From Conchocele bisecta (taxonomy: Eukaryota > Mollusca > Bivalvia > Lucinida > Thyasiridae): 64,000 nucleotides of DNA. Each line of letters starts with the position of its first letter. The stretch's first letter is position 1. The position numbers were made by a program, and so were the translations under genes. The notes beneath the pieces are model-generated. The model made no database searches and was not told where the DNA came from. It worked only from the letters and a program-made list of their open reading frames with translations. This document shows, piece by piece, positions 1 to 12,892 of the stretch. The stretch spans positions 108,021,370 to 108,085,369 of the forward strand of contig CM055266.1 in NCBI GenBank assembly GCA_029237695.1, read 5' to 3'.

Positions 1-1076
1 CTATAGTCACCAAACTTCATGATCATGGTCCTTAGGTAGGGGGATTACAAAATTGTTAAAATTACGTCATTGCGTAATCCAAGATGGCCGCCGTCTAAAA
101 ATAGCACAAATTCTTCAAAAATCTTCTTCTCAAGAACCACCAACCGGATTTCGACAAAACTTGGTAGGAATGATCGATGTACAATGCTCTTTCAAAGTTG
201 TTAAAATGGTGACCCTGGGGTCAAAACTGGGCATGGCCCATGGGGTCAAATTGGGGTCAAATTTTATTTTTGACCGAATATGGTCATGTCATATATCGAA
301 TTGAAGGTATCAAAGATGCGATCACTCTGGTGCATTTTTTGTCAAAATCTGATGGTTATGTCATCCAAGATGGCCGCCGAAAGGTCAAAATGTCGTTCTT
401 TTATTAGAGATTTCAAAATTCTTCTTCACATGAATCGCTTGGCCCATGGTAGCCAAACTTAAAAGTTATGGTCCATGGGTGAAGCCTTTTCAGATTTGTT
501 ATAATGGAGGTCATCGCTAATCCAAGATGGCCGCCGTCTAAAAATAGCACAAATTCTTAAAAAATAAAAAAACTTTTTCTCATGAACCACTGGCCGGATT
601 TCGACGAAACTTGGTAGGAATGATCGATGTACAATGCTCTTTTAAAGTTGTGAAAATGGTGACCCCGGGGTCAAAAATGGGCGTGGCCCGTGGGGTCAAA
701 TTTTATTTTTGACCGAATATGCTCATGTCATATATCAAATTGAAGGTATCGATGAGGCGATTGCTCTGGCACAATATTTGTCGGAATCGGATGATTATGT
801 CATCCATGATGGCCGCCAAAAGGTCCATTTATTTGAGATTTTGAACGTCTTTTTCTCAGGAACCACATGGCCGATGCTGGCCAAACTTCATAGGAAGTTC
901 CGATCCTTGGGTGAAGCATTTTCAGATTTGGTAAAATGAGAGTCGTCGCTTAATCCAAGATGACCGCCGTCTAAAAATAGCACAATTTTTTTAAAACACA
1001 TGAACTCAATGTCACATTCTCCTCTGGTGTTCATGGAGTCAGGTGAGCGAATTAGGGCCATCATGGCCCTCTTGTT
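1..1076 (+). mobile_element. HLE-A element, 3' portion (cut by window edge)
   Basis: This matches the complete copies at 36606-38215 and 52010-53615: tandem segments of roughly 330-480 bp carrying 'CCAAGATGGCCGCC' and 'TTGGTAGGAATGATCGATGT'. It ends in a GGGCCATCATGGCCC hairpin followed by TCTTGTT. The short open frames inside it are not genes. Confidence 0.75.
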
Positions 1077-1555
1077 ATAACTTCTGTTTCTTTACAGGGA
1101 ACACCTTCATATTTCATACATGCATTCATCTGATAATACTCTATTGTGCTACAGCCAATCCATGACCCACCCCCCCCCCCCCCACCCCTTTTGCCAAGGC
1201 CAAGGTCACAAACTTAGCACATTTATACATGCATTCCTCATGTGAATAGCTATCATGCTGTAGAAAATCACCAACTTAGTGTGTTCATAAACTTAACGCT
1301 GGGTTAAATTTTGTTTTCCTTCTCATTTCAGGGAGCGCATTGATGTTTCATACATGCATTCATCTTAATATGCTCTATCATGCTATATCAAATCCACGAT
1401 CCACCTTCCACCACTGACCTCAATGTCAAGGTCCACCGCACACCCCTTATCCCAAGGTCAAGTTATATAATATTCATGTTATTTATACAACTGTGACAAG
1501 TTTGAATGAAGGCTGCCAACAGGTGAGCTTCGTTATCTTCTGACAACTCCTTGTT
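1077..1555 (+). mobile_element. HLE-B tail (core repeats and 3' end)
   Basis: About three diverged ~167-bp core units of the kind that fill 31085-34900, ending in the same terminus (GAGCTTCGTT, hairpin, CTTGTT). A poly-C run sits at about 1171-1186. HLE-A is inserted directly in front at the ATAACTTCTG motif. Confidence 0.7.
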
Positions 1556-1740
1556 TAATTTTCCTGGCAGCCATTTGTAATTTTCACACTCCGTATCCTT
1601 GTCCACACAATAAGTCGAGTTCTACTTAACGGATCGTAACCAAATTTGGTTTACATGTTTATCACGTCAAGATGAGTTATCTTCCCTTGTTGACTGGCCT
1701 TGCCTCGACAGGAATATATTGTGACCTCGGCACTCTTGTT
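1556..1740 (+). repeat. R-G repeat unit
   Basis: It resembles the two units at about 9990-10275: CTGGCAGCCAT start, 'ACATGTTTATCACG' middle, and GCACTCTTGTT end. It is probably the tail of another Helentron-like family. From 1741 to 1906 I see only AT-rich DNA with an ACT-rich microsatellite. Confidence 0.5.
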
Positions 1741-1906
1741 TATTTATATATTCCAATTAATTTCACCAACTAGAAATACTACTGCTACTACTCCGGTTGA
1801 TACTAATACTGTTAATTACTACTACTACTGCTATTACAACTACTACTTCCCGCCTCTCCAGTCCCAAAATGTGAATAAAATATTGTTTAAACTAACAAGC
1901 AATAAG

Positions 1907-3262
1907 TACGAATGTACGTACCAATGTAATTGTTAGTCAGATAGCAACAAGCAGTAAGTACTAATGTACATGCTAATGTAATTGTTACTCAGTTAGCAAC
2001 CAGCAGTAAGTACTAATGTACGTACTAATGTAAGTGTTACTCTGTTAGCAACAAGCACTAAGTACTAGTGTACACACTAATGTAATTGTTAGTCAGATAG
2101 CAACAAGCACTAACTACTAATGTACGTACTAATGTAATTGTTACTCAGTGAGCAACAAACACTAAGTGCTAATATACATACTAATGTAATGTACGTAGTA
2201 ATGTAAGTGTTAGTACGTTAGCAACAAGGAGTAAGTACTAATGTACATGCTAATGTAATTGTTAATCAGATAGCTACAAGTAATAAGTATGAATGTACGT
2301 GCAAATGTAATTGTTACTCATTTAGCAACAAGCAGTAACTTAAGTTATACTGTACGTACAAAAGTAATTGTTAGTCAGTTAGCAACAAGCAGTACATACT
2401 AATGTACGTACTAATGTAATTGTTAGTCAGTTAGCAACAAGCAGTACATACTAATGTACGTACCAATGTAATTGTTAGTCAGTTAGCAACAAGCAGTACA
2501 TACTAATGTACGTACTAATGTAATTGTTAGTCAGTTAGCAACAAGCTAGTACAACTACAAGTAATTGTACAGTTATCGTACAATGTAATTGTTAGTTACA
2601 GTTAGCAACAAGCAGTAACGTACTAATGTACGTACCAATGTAATTGTTAGTCAGTTAGCAACAAGCAGTACGTACTAATGTACGTACTAATGTAATTGTT
2701 ACTCAGTTAGCAACAAGCACTAAGTACTAATGTACGTAACGATGTAATTGTTAGTCAGATAGCAACAAACAGTAAGTACTAATGTACATGCTAATGTAAT
2801 TGTTACTCGGTTAGCAACAAGCAGTAAGTACGAATGTACGTGCTAAACTGCTAATGCAATTGTTGGTCAGTTAGCAACAAGCATTGCGTACTAATGTAAT
2901 TGTTGCTCAGTTAGCAACAAGCAGTAAGTACTAATGTACATGCTAATGTAATTGTTAGTCAGTTAGCAACAAGCAGTAAGTACTAATGTACGTACTAATG
3001 TAATTGTTAGTCAGTTAGCAACAAGCAGTAAGTACTAATGTACGTACCAATGTAATTGTTAGTCAGTTAGCAACAAGCAGTAAGTACTAATGTACGTACT
3101 AATGTAATTGTTAGTCAGTTTGCAACAAGCAGTAAGTACTAATGTAATTGTTGGTCAGTTAGCAACAAGCAGGAAGTACTAATGTATGTATCAATGTAAT
3201 TGTTAGTCAGTTCGCATCAAGCAGTAATTACTAATGTACGTACTAATGTAAATTTTAGTCCG
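1907..3262 (+). repeat. 52-bp minisatellite, about 26 units
   Basis: The unit contains TTAGTCAGTTAGCAACAAGC and AGTACTAATGTACGTACTAA. The ATTGTTAGTCAG motif recurs at 2951, 3003 and 3055, giving an exact 52-bp period. Units vary by point changes and small indels; one block (about 2545-2600) is scrambled. It is non-coding. Confidence 0.9.
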
Positions 3263-3265
3263 ATA

Positions 3266-3293
3266 GCAACAAGCAGTACTAACTGCTTGTTGC
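3266..3293. repeat. Hairpin closing the 52-bp array
   Basis: GCAACAAGCAGT and its exact reverse complement flank a 4-base ACTA loop, so the last array unit is followed by an inverted piece of the same unit. Confidence 0.8.
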
Positions 3294-3299
3294 TAACTG

Positions 3300-3966
3300 A
3301 GTAATAATTTAATGTTCAACTAGAGAGAAGTCAATGGCACACCATCAGAATATACCAATGTTTTCCAAATTCTATGTCCGAAAGTAGGAGATAAGCTGTA
3401 GTCTGGGTTTCAAATAAAAACAAATCTAAATTCACTAAATTTCATATGTGACACACCGTAAGGAAGCCACATACTAAATATCAAGTATCCAGCTAGTACG
3501 GTTTAATAAGTTTTCATCTTACAAAGCAAAACTGTTTTATTTCAGTAGTTGATTTGACCCCCTGTCCTGGATTATCTTGAAATGCTTTTAAAATGTAGTA
3601 GCTGGTGGCTTGATACTTGGTATGTCACTTCTTTGTGGTATGTAGATGTATAAAATAAATTAAAGTTTGATTTGACCCCCGGGTCATGGATTATCTTCCC
3701 CGTTTTAGACTTTTTGCAATTTTGTCCTGTTTGTATCAAAGCGGAAGGTGGGGAATCGATCTTCTCTGAACATATTTTCTAGTTCTTTAAGCATTGACAC
3801 TTGGTTTCACTATGCCTAACTGTTACTGAGTTTTGCAATTCTTTAAGAATTTGCAGTTTCACTATGTTTAAAGGTCACATGGTTTCACCATTTCTTCACT
3901 CATTTCATGCTGAGGATGTCATTTTGTTTGTGAAAAATTCTAAATATTTTCTTTATATGTGCTTAG
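3300..3966. other. Intergenic/intronic DNA with two R-H units
   Basis: Around 3540-3745 are two diverged copies of a unit containing TTGACCCCCGGGTCATGGAT, which recurs at about 5865-6240. The rest shows no gene or RNA that I can support. Confidence 0.4.
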
Positions 3967-4033
3967 AAGTATATGTTGTGACCAACATTTGAACCATCTC
4001 GTTGGTTCAAATGAGTGGTCACAACATATACTT
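3967..4033. mobile_element. M9 short foldback element, copy 1
   Basis: Inverted arms AAGTATATGTTGTGACCA and TGGTCACAACATATACTT enclose a GGTTCAAATGAGT core. Related copies are at 17283-17331 and 54731-54787. Confidence 0.65.
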
Positions 4034-4263
4034 ATGAATATACTCATTGAGAAATAAGAAAAATGAAATGTTTAAAACATTTCATACCAGTAAAGGTGTA
4101 TTCCGAATCTAATCGGTTAAGTTTTTACACTCAGTTTCCCTTCAACTAACTGTTTCTCAGTTTCACTATGCCTAACTGTTAGTCAGTTTCACCATTCGCA
4201 GATGGACGGAATACCATGAGGAAAACAATAAACCATTACTAAAGTTTCACCGTTTGGTTTCAG

Positions 4264-4457
4264 CATGGACAGCAGCCATATACTGGAATATATTCCCAAC
4301 AGAGCGTCGTGTAGCTGTGACATTCTTTGCGTCCAATGAGAAGATCATATTTGAGAGATTCGAGTTGACGTTGCACGCATGTACGTGTGAGGATGCGTGT
4401 GATTGTGTCAGTGCAAGCAGTGCAGACAGCCACACACAACGGGTTATAGTTACTGAG
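4264..4457 (+). CDS. IL-17R-like ectodomain exon with cysteine cluster
   Basis: The exon follows a pyrimidine-rich acceptor ending TTTGGTTTCAG and ends at GAG before GTAAGT. It encodes about 64 residues, beginning inside a split codon then W-T-A-A-I-Y-W. The middle reads FERFELTLHACTCEDACDC, an alternating hydrophobic strand followed by four closely spaced cysteines, as expected for a secreted disulfide-bonded receptor domain. It ends in phase 0 (V-I-V-T-E), which fits the next exon. The opposite strand also has open frames here, but they lack exon structure. Assignment to an IL-17 receptor ectodomain comes from linkage and phase with the SEFIR exon, not from recognisable similarity of this piece alone. 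Confidence 0.65.
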
Positions 4458-7400
4458 GTAAGTAGTATAGGAATACACATCTTTGGAGACTTTAGCGGTG
4501 TATAAAAGTCCAACTATACTGGTTGATGGCCGGAAGCCCTTAACTTTTGGGCCCTTAACCCTTTCAACCATTTACACCTTCCGTAAATTTATTAAAGTAC
4601 ACCTTCTGTAAATTCATTATAAGGAATGAATTGCCTTTTTGTGGAATTTATCAGGGTTTAAACTTGGAAAAGTCGCGGGAATACTGGACGAAGGCCGGAA
4701 GGCCTCGTCCAGTATTCCCGCGACTTTTCCAAGTTTATATCCCCAATAAATTCCACAAAAACGCCATTCATTCCTTATAATTCCAGCATTTGAAATAAAT
4801 TCATCAAGAAAATGTGTTTATTTTCCGTTTTCTTAAGAATTATTTTAACTGCGCCTCACGGTTATGGAAAGTAGTTCGGCGTGGGAGTTTACTCAGATAT
4901 AAAGACTTGCTACGAACCAATCAAATGGGAATTGTGTAAATATTTTTGTGCTGGAATTATAATGGAAACTCCCTTTCAACCTATTGCATTTATATCCCAG
5001 TACATTACATCAGCCCCATGTGACGTCGCACGATGTTGTTGATTGGTTAGAGTTTGTTTGATGTCATTAATATCAACGATGTTGTCAATAAAGGCACGTT
5101 ATTGACCAGCAACGTCGCTCTTCAATGAATTGCAATGAATTTATGTCAAACAAGACAATTCTTAATTTTAACACCATATTTGGTGATTTTCAGCCTTGAA
5201 AATATCAGAAAATGAGAGTGTAAATATAATTTATAAAACCATGAGCTGTTGAGTTTATTGCGGTATGAAAAACAAACTTTACAACAAACCAAATGTTATT
5301 CATACCGTTAAGGCAACAGCCCATGGTTTTATTCTTTAAATAGCAGTGGATGTGGGAGTCCAGCTTTAAGGTATTTGTGGCCACCCTGTAGCCTATTTCA
5401 TCAACATTGCAAAGTATACTTTAGTAGCAAAGTATACTTTGAGGGAGAAATTTTCATTTTTTTTTTAAATTTATTAATTTTTATTATACTGAATTTATTA
5501 CATTATCACAGCCATTTAATGGCTGTGATAATGTAATAAATTCAGTATAATAATTCTGCATACTTTTAATCATGAAATATATGCATTTGTTAGTTCTATA
5601 TGAAATAATGCATTTCAGGAAAAATAAATGATTACTCCCTCAAAGTATACTTTGCTAGTAAAGTATACTTTGCAATGTTGATGAAATAGGCTACTGGAAT
5701 ATACTGTGATATGATTGCAAGACCAATTCAGTTGTAACAAAATAATTTTCAGATTTTTTCTTCTGCACAATATAAAAATTACTTGCAAAAAGTGCAGATC
5801 CTGATGAGACGGCTCATTACAAGTTGGCTCACCTGTATCTGCACTGTTTGCAAACACTGCTATTGAGGTCTGTAACTTGATATGTAGCTTCCTTAAGATG
5901 AGTAGATGCGCAAAGTTTATTTTGATTTTTGATCCGACCCCGGGGTCATGGATTATCTCCCCATTTTCGACTTATATTTTCCAATTTTGGCTTGTAAGTC
6001 ATAAAACTTTTAAACCATAATAGCTGTTTGCAAACACTGCTATTGAGGTCTGTAGGTTTAAACCGTACCAGCTTCAGACCTTAAACTTGGTATGTAGTTT
6101 CCTTATGATGAGTAGATGCGCACAGTTATTTCAAGTTTTGATTCGTCCCCCGGGTCATGGATTATCTCCCCTTTTGGATTTGGAGTTTTGCCTCGTTTAT
6201 TATCAAAGCGCTATGTAGGGCATCCGTGTTCTATGAACACATTTACTAGTTTTGCTCTGCAATCCCCTTGTGGTGACCTTGACACTGACAACAATGGGAG
6301 CAATTCACTGTTCATATGCTTGCTTACATCAGCCCATTACATTTCAGATGTTTCATAATTTTACCAACGTTCAGACTGGCAACTATACTATTTGGGTAAG
6401 TTTACTTGATTATGTATTAGCCAATCATACTTGTATTTATTGTTCACCCTACTTTCTAAGCCAATCGTTGGACAGCATTGTGCTCCACTTATTTCACATA
6501 TTACAACGTTTAACCCCAATAAGTTGTGTATTAGCTGATTTAATGATTAACTGTTTGCCAGAAAATGTAAAATCAATACTTGGATGGGACATTGCATTGT
6601 ACACTTGGCTGAACTATAAGTCAGTTATTGTTCACATATTGGAATTTTCAGGAACTAAACTCTACGGTTGCTAGCGATCCCTTGCATTGAATTCCTTAGA
6701 AATCCAATATGTGAACAATAACTTATACATATTGTTCAGAATTTGCAATAATGATATATTGCTTGCTTATAAAAGCATGTCATGTGTTGCATTGATGGAA
6801 TGGCGACTAAAGAAAAATGCGGCATTTTGGTAATGATATCTCGAAAATGCATTGACATAGCGCAATTGGGAATAAATTGTTACTGAGGGCTAAGATTTTC
6901 CTAACTTCCACAATAGGCGAAAATTATATAAATTTTTCCATTGTCTCGAGGCCATCCGAGTACACAGGTGGAAGACTCGGACCTATGAGACCAAAAAAAT
7001 GCCTATTAAAAAAAATCCCATTACCCCACCCACTTGATCTCGTACATTACCATCTTCTATTTATAGAAAGGTGGGTAAGAATATGGCTATTATAGAAAGA
7101 GCCCTCTCTTTTCCGATTCGCACAAACACAATAAACATTGATTAAATGTATGAAATATGTCTCTGGCAATCGATAAAGGTATTAGGTGTGTGGATATACT
7201 CACTTCAAATCGCTGTTTCAAGCATTTATTGAGTTATTCGCGTTTTGATGAAAGTAGAAAAAATGTGTTTTTTAGATCGGTGAACGATCACAATTGGACG
7301 AACTTTGTATGGTTGGAGTTGCTAATGTATATGGTCATGGTGCACGACTTTAGTTGGAGCTGGCGATCAGTTATTGGTCAAATATGACCGATAATCCACG

Positions 7401-10400
7401 CCGGACGGCCTCCGATTCTGTGTGAGATTCTTTCGTACACGCAAATTTCGCTTTGGATGGGGTATACAAAATGCGAATAACTGAATAAATGCTGGAAACA
7501 GCGATTTGAAGTGAATATATTCACACACCTAATACCTTTATCGATTGCCAGCGACAGAAATCATACATTTAATCGATGTGTATTGTGTTTGTGCGAGTCG
7601 GAAACGAGAGGGCTCTTTCTATAATGGCCACAATGTTATCCACCTTTCTTTATAGAAGATGGTAATGTACGAGACCAAGTGGGTGGGGTAATGGGATTTT
7701 TTTTGTGTCATAGGTCCGAGTCTTCCACCTGTGTCCGAGTATGGCCCATTAAAAACATAGGAACCTTGATAATGTGTTAATATAACAGGGAGTACAAAAT
7801 TTTGTTAACACATTGTTTTCACTTATTGATGCTTATAGGTATATTTGATGTATTTATAGACTTTCATCCGTCACTTCAACCTGTGCACGCAATTAAGTCC
7901 GTCAATCATGACAAATGTAATTTTGTATGTACAGAGATCCAGATAAGCTGCGTATTTGCTTAAATACCCAATTAAAATTGCCAAAATCACCATTGAAATC
8001 GGAAGTAGCGAGTATCACAAAGTAATAAATTGTTTGTGGTACCTTTATCATGCTGCAGAAAACAATAAACAGACAACAAATATAGCATATTTTTCTTATT
8101 TTCCATGAAAACACATCTTGGTATTTCATTAGAATTGTCTCCAAGGAGACAATTCTAATGAAATGCCAAGAAATGTTTTCATTTCGAAGCAAACTATTCA
8201 ATAATTGCTGTCTGTTGATGTGCAAACAGTAGTGTGATTTTATTTTACCCAATTAAAATTTTGAAATCCGCAATTGCTTCAGAAATGATGGAGTGACAAT
8301 ACTCCATTACTAATTCCTTATCTGGAGCCCTGATGTACATCTGAAATTGCCAACGTTCCATGTCATTTACAAAAGAAAAAAAGACGTTTCATTGAAATCG
8401 ATATTGGCGATATTGGCGAAAAATGGTGGTTTTATAAACAGATGTCTAATGGTTACAAAACTGGGCTCATATTGTGTTTACAGATACCACCACCTAATGG
8501 CATTTATCTGTTGTGAACGAATGTAGACCCAGATTAGCCTGCACATGCACACAGTCTGACCAGTAGCCGATTTCATCAAAATTGCAAAGTATACTTTTCT
8601 AGCAAAGTATACTTTGAGGGAGAAATCATTTATTTTTCCCGAAAAGCATTATTTCATATAGAGCTAACGACTGCATATATTTGATGATTAAAAGTATGCA
8701 GAATTATTATACTGAATGTATTACATTATCACAGCCATAATGGCTGTGATAATGTAATAAATTCAGTATAATAATTCTGCATACTTTTAATCATGAAATA
8801 TATGCATTTGTTAGTTCTATATGAAATAATGCATTTCAGGAAAAATAAATGATTACTCCCTCAAAGTATACTTTGCTAGTAAAGTATACTTTGCAATGTT
8901 GATGAAATAGGCTACTGACAAATGTATTAACCCTTACAGTACTGAATTAATTTTTTTATTTTTCATTTTTCTTATCAAAAACATGATTTGACAGAACTTT
9001 AGAATCATTTCCAATGGAAATGATTCTAAAATGCTGCCAAACCATGTTTTTATTTATAGAAAATACAAAATGAGAAACAACAGCAGACGACAATTTTCGG
9101 TTCCCGCCTTCTAAGGGTTAAGCCCCATTTCTCCAGTCACAGCCACTCATTATATGAGTTCACTGTCATTGATTCACTCGTCAAGTGCCTTCTGTTGACT
9201 CAAGTATCTCACTAGTTAACTGAATTGTTTCCTTAACGCGTATACTACAAACCCTTGTTACTCCCGCAGGATCCTGAGAAATCACAACTTAACCCTTTTA
9301 ACCCTAAATAACTGGAATAGACTGTGATGTGTTAAATGCGGGATAGAACCTGTTGGCCCGGCTTTAAATGATCTTAGCTGTTGATAGGCCGTTAAACACC
9401 AATAAATTGATCAATCAATCACTGAATTTGACTCAAAATGTCCTAAAATGAATGCACATGCGTAAATAACATTTTAGGAGACTTCATAAGGGATATACCG
9501 TAATGATTCTAATAGTGGCCCATGCTCTAATAAACGCCCACCCCACAGTTTTGACGTTGAAAATGAATTTTTTCACTGATTTTCTCCAAATATTTGCCTC
9601 TAATAAATACTTGCAACAAAATCCGAGCTAAACGTCCAACTAGAATTATTTATTTTCCAGTTTTTTTTCGCAGTAATTTCCTGATTGGCAGTAGCTATTT
9701 GCATGGATGCTGGTCGATCAGAATTTACACAGTTATGCAGCCTGATGGCGAAAATAATCGCACTGATACAGGCCGAAACGTCCACAGTGTCAGTCCGTAA
9801 CATCTTTAAGCTTAAATATGATCACCATTAATACTTGACGATGTCTTGATATATACATTACCTATATTCTTTCTGTTTTACTGACTGTACCACAGTGACC
9901 TAAAGTGGGCCGAAACGTCTGGTCCAAAATGTACATAAACTGAATGACAGTAGAATCAAGTCCGCCAGATGTTGAGAATAACATTTCCAATGACTTATCT
10001 GCCCTTGGCAGCCATGTTTAATGTTTGCACTCTGTACCCTTGTACACACAATAACTCAAGTTCTACTTCACCGATCATACCCAAATTCGGTATACATGTT
10101 TATCACGGCAAGACAAAGAAGCCTATTGATTTTGAAAAGAATTCCGATGACTTATCTACGCTGGCGGCCATTTTTAATTTTTGCATTCTGTCTGCTTGTC
10201 CACGCAATAATTCCCCTTGTTGACTGGCCATGCCTTGACGGGCATATATTTTGACCTTCTGCACTCTTGTTAACACACTGATTTCATGTCCGGAGCATAG
10301 CTTGAATACCCTTTGGAATATTTTCATGAAACTTCACAACTGCATAAGCCACTACCAAAATGGGGTGTCTCAATCAAGAATGACAACTCTCACCTTACTA

Positions 10401-12859
10401 ACATATTAGTTGTCTCCCGTTAATATTTTTGTTTGGACTGCGTTTGGGCAGGGAGGTGGATATACCTATCGCTTGGGGACAATTGTCAATTTCTAGTTAT
10501 CACGGCTAACAAAAACTATTCTGTGGTATATCAAAACAAAATTATTACTCCCATGCCGATAGGCAAGATTGGATATACCCGGTAGCGTGAGTCCATGTAT
10601 ATGTGCATACATTAGTTTCACCTTTCATTTGTTTATTACTTATGAACCAGTTCACCGATTTTGTTTCACGTATATCCACAGCCGAACACCCAAGGTCAAG
10701 GTCACTGAGGACTTTTGTTCACCTTTTTTGTAAGGGAAAATTTTAAGGTTTTTCTCTTGTTTTCTTAATAACTTCTTAACTTCTTAAAATAACTTTGCGT
10801 TTTCTGTAAGTGATGTCGAATGTTGACACAAAATTCAGAGTTCATGCGAAATTGAAATCCATATGAGCTGCAACGTATTTTCTTTCAACCAACATCATTT
10901 TAAAGAAAATAAGAGGTGGGCCAGAATTTTGGACTGTGAAGATAAATGAATGATTGCTGTAGTATTTTAACAAACTTAATTAAGGCAACACCCTGTATAT
11001 AATTGACACTATCTCTATGTATTAACATTGCACCTCACCATCCAGTATGCATGCTCTTGTTTATATCTATCTGTGTGGCCAGTAGCCTATTTCACCAACA
11101 TTGCAAAGTATACTTATCTAGCAAAGTATACTTTGAGGGAGACATTTTCAATTTTAGGATATATTTATTAATTTTTTTTATACTGAATTTATTACACTAT
11201 CACAGCCAGAATTATGATAATGTAATAAATTCAGTATAATAATTCTGCATTATTTTAATCATCAAATATATGCAGTCGTTAGTTCTATATGACATAATGC
11301 ATTTCGGGGAATATAAATGATTGCTCCCTCCAAGTATACTTTGCTAGAAAAGTATACTTTGCAATGTTGATGGAATCGGCTACAGGGCTCCAGATAAGGA
11401 ATTTGTAATTGAGTATTATTGTCACTGCATCATTTCTGAAGCAATTGGGTATTTCAAATTTTAATTGGGTAAAATAAAATCACACTACTGTTTACACATC
11501 AACAGACAGCAATTATTGCTTCGAAATGAAAACATGTCTTGGCATTTCATTAGAATTGTCTCCTTGGAGACAATTCTAATGAAATACCAAGATGTGTTTT
11601 CATGGAAAATAAGCAAAATATGTTATATTTGTGGTCTGTTTATTTTTTTTGCAGCATGATAAAGGTACTACAAATTTTTTATTGCTTTTTGATACTCGCT
11701 ACTTCTGATTTCAATTGGGTTTTTGGCAATTTTAATTGGATATTTTATCAAATACGCAGCTTATCTGGAGCTCTGTGTGTGACTGCAACGATCTGAGAGT
11801 CATTTGTATCTTTAGTCTTAGTAAACATGCCTTGCTGTTTCACTCATTCCACAACTCATTGGTTTAACCCTTACACTGTTATTTACCTCTACTAGCCATT
11901 CTTGATTGCATAGCACACATGTCTGTCTCAATATATTCTCATTTACTTGAATTATAATCGCACTTCTCTAAATTTTAAATTCTTGGGTGATTTCCAGAGT
12001 ACAGTTTACAGATGTTCTACTGTTTTGGGATAGACTGAAAATTAACTTGGAATTAACATTCCAAATACTTATAGGGGTGAAATGATAAAGTGATTATTGT
12101 GAATTGTCACGTGAATTTACATATTCATTTGTTTGCAAATTCTTAATAACCCTTACTTTATAACCCTTACATTGATGAATTAACCCTTAGACCGCTATCT
12201 TAATCTTTTGTCGTTTGCTGTTTATTTTCTATTCTAATGCACCAAAAATAGAAAGCACGCATCTGATTGGTCAGTTGAAATCACAGCCTATAAAATATGA
12301 AAAATTCCAGCATATAAAATCTCCGTTTTACCAGTCTGTGTTTTACAACTTGACAGATTTATGTAACCCTACGCGCTTTTGTAAACAATGGCCAGCGGCG
12401 GGGAATGCAAATATTTCCAAATTAATTTCGGTACATTTTCGGTTATCCATTCTGCCATATTGACCTGTACAATCCAAAGCGGAAAAGAGAACAAACGTGA
12501 CTTCAGTGTGGTGGCCCTTAACAAATTCCCAAAAATATTACCCCACCTGCCCAAAATACAGAAGAATTTAGTAAAGTGCTCAAATGCAAACTCAATATGC
12601 CAGTACCAGCCTATAACTTTACGAATTCCAATGTGCACATACATGACTATACATAATAAACTGTATTGTAGTTGGGTAATCACCTGAATTAGGCGTAAAT
12701 CCTGGAAAATCCAGTGGACTTGTTTACATTTCATTTGCAAAAATAGCACGAAGTGACAAACCCACTGCAGAAATGTTGACATTTCTTTAAATGAATAAAA
12801 GCAATTAACTGTTGTAACTACACATAGAAAAGCAATACAATTGTCACAATATATATAAA

Positions 12860-12892
<33 letters not shown>

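Noticed and set aside
1907..3293. Possible CRISPR-like array of 52-bp repeats
   Set aside because: There are no unique spacers, repeats are contiguous and diverged, and the genome is eukaryotic.
4247..4571. Open frames of 88 and 103 codons on the - strand
   Set aside because: They lie opposite the spliced + strand ectodomain exon and lack exon borders; treated as shadows.
6252..6674. 140-codon frame after the ectodomain micro-exon region
   Set aside because: It reads through the acceptor, the micro-exon in the wrong frame and an interspersed repeat.
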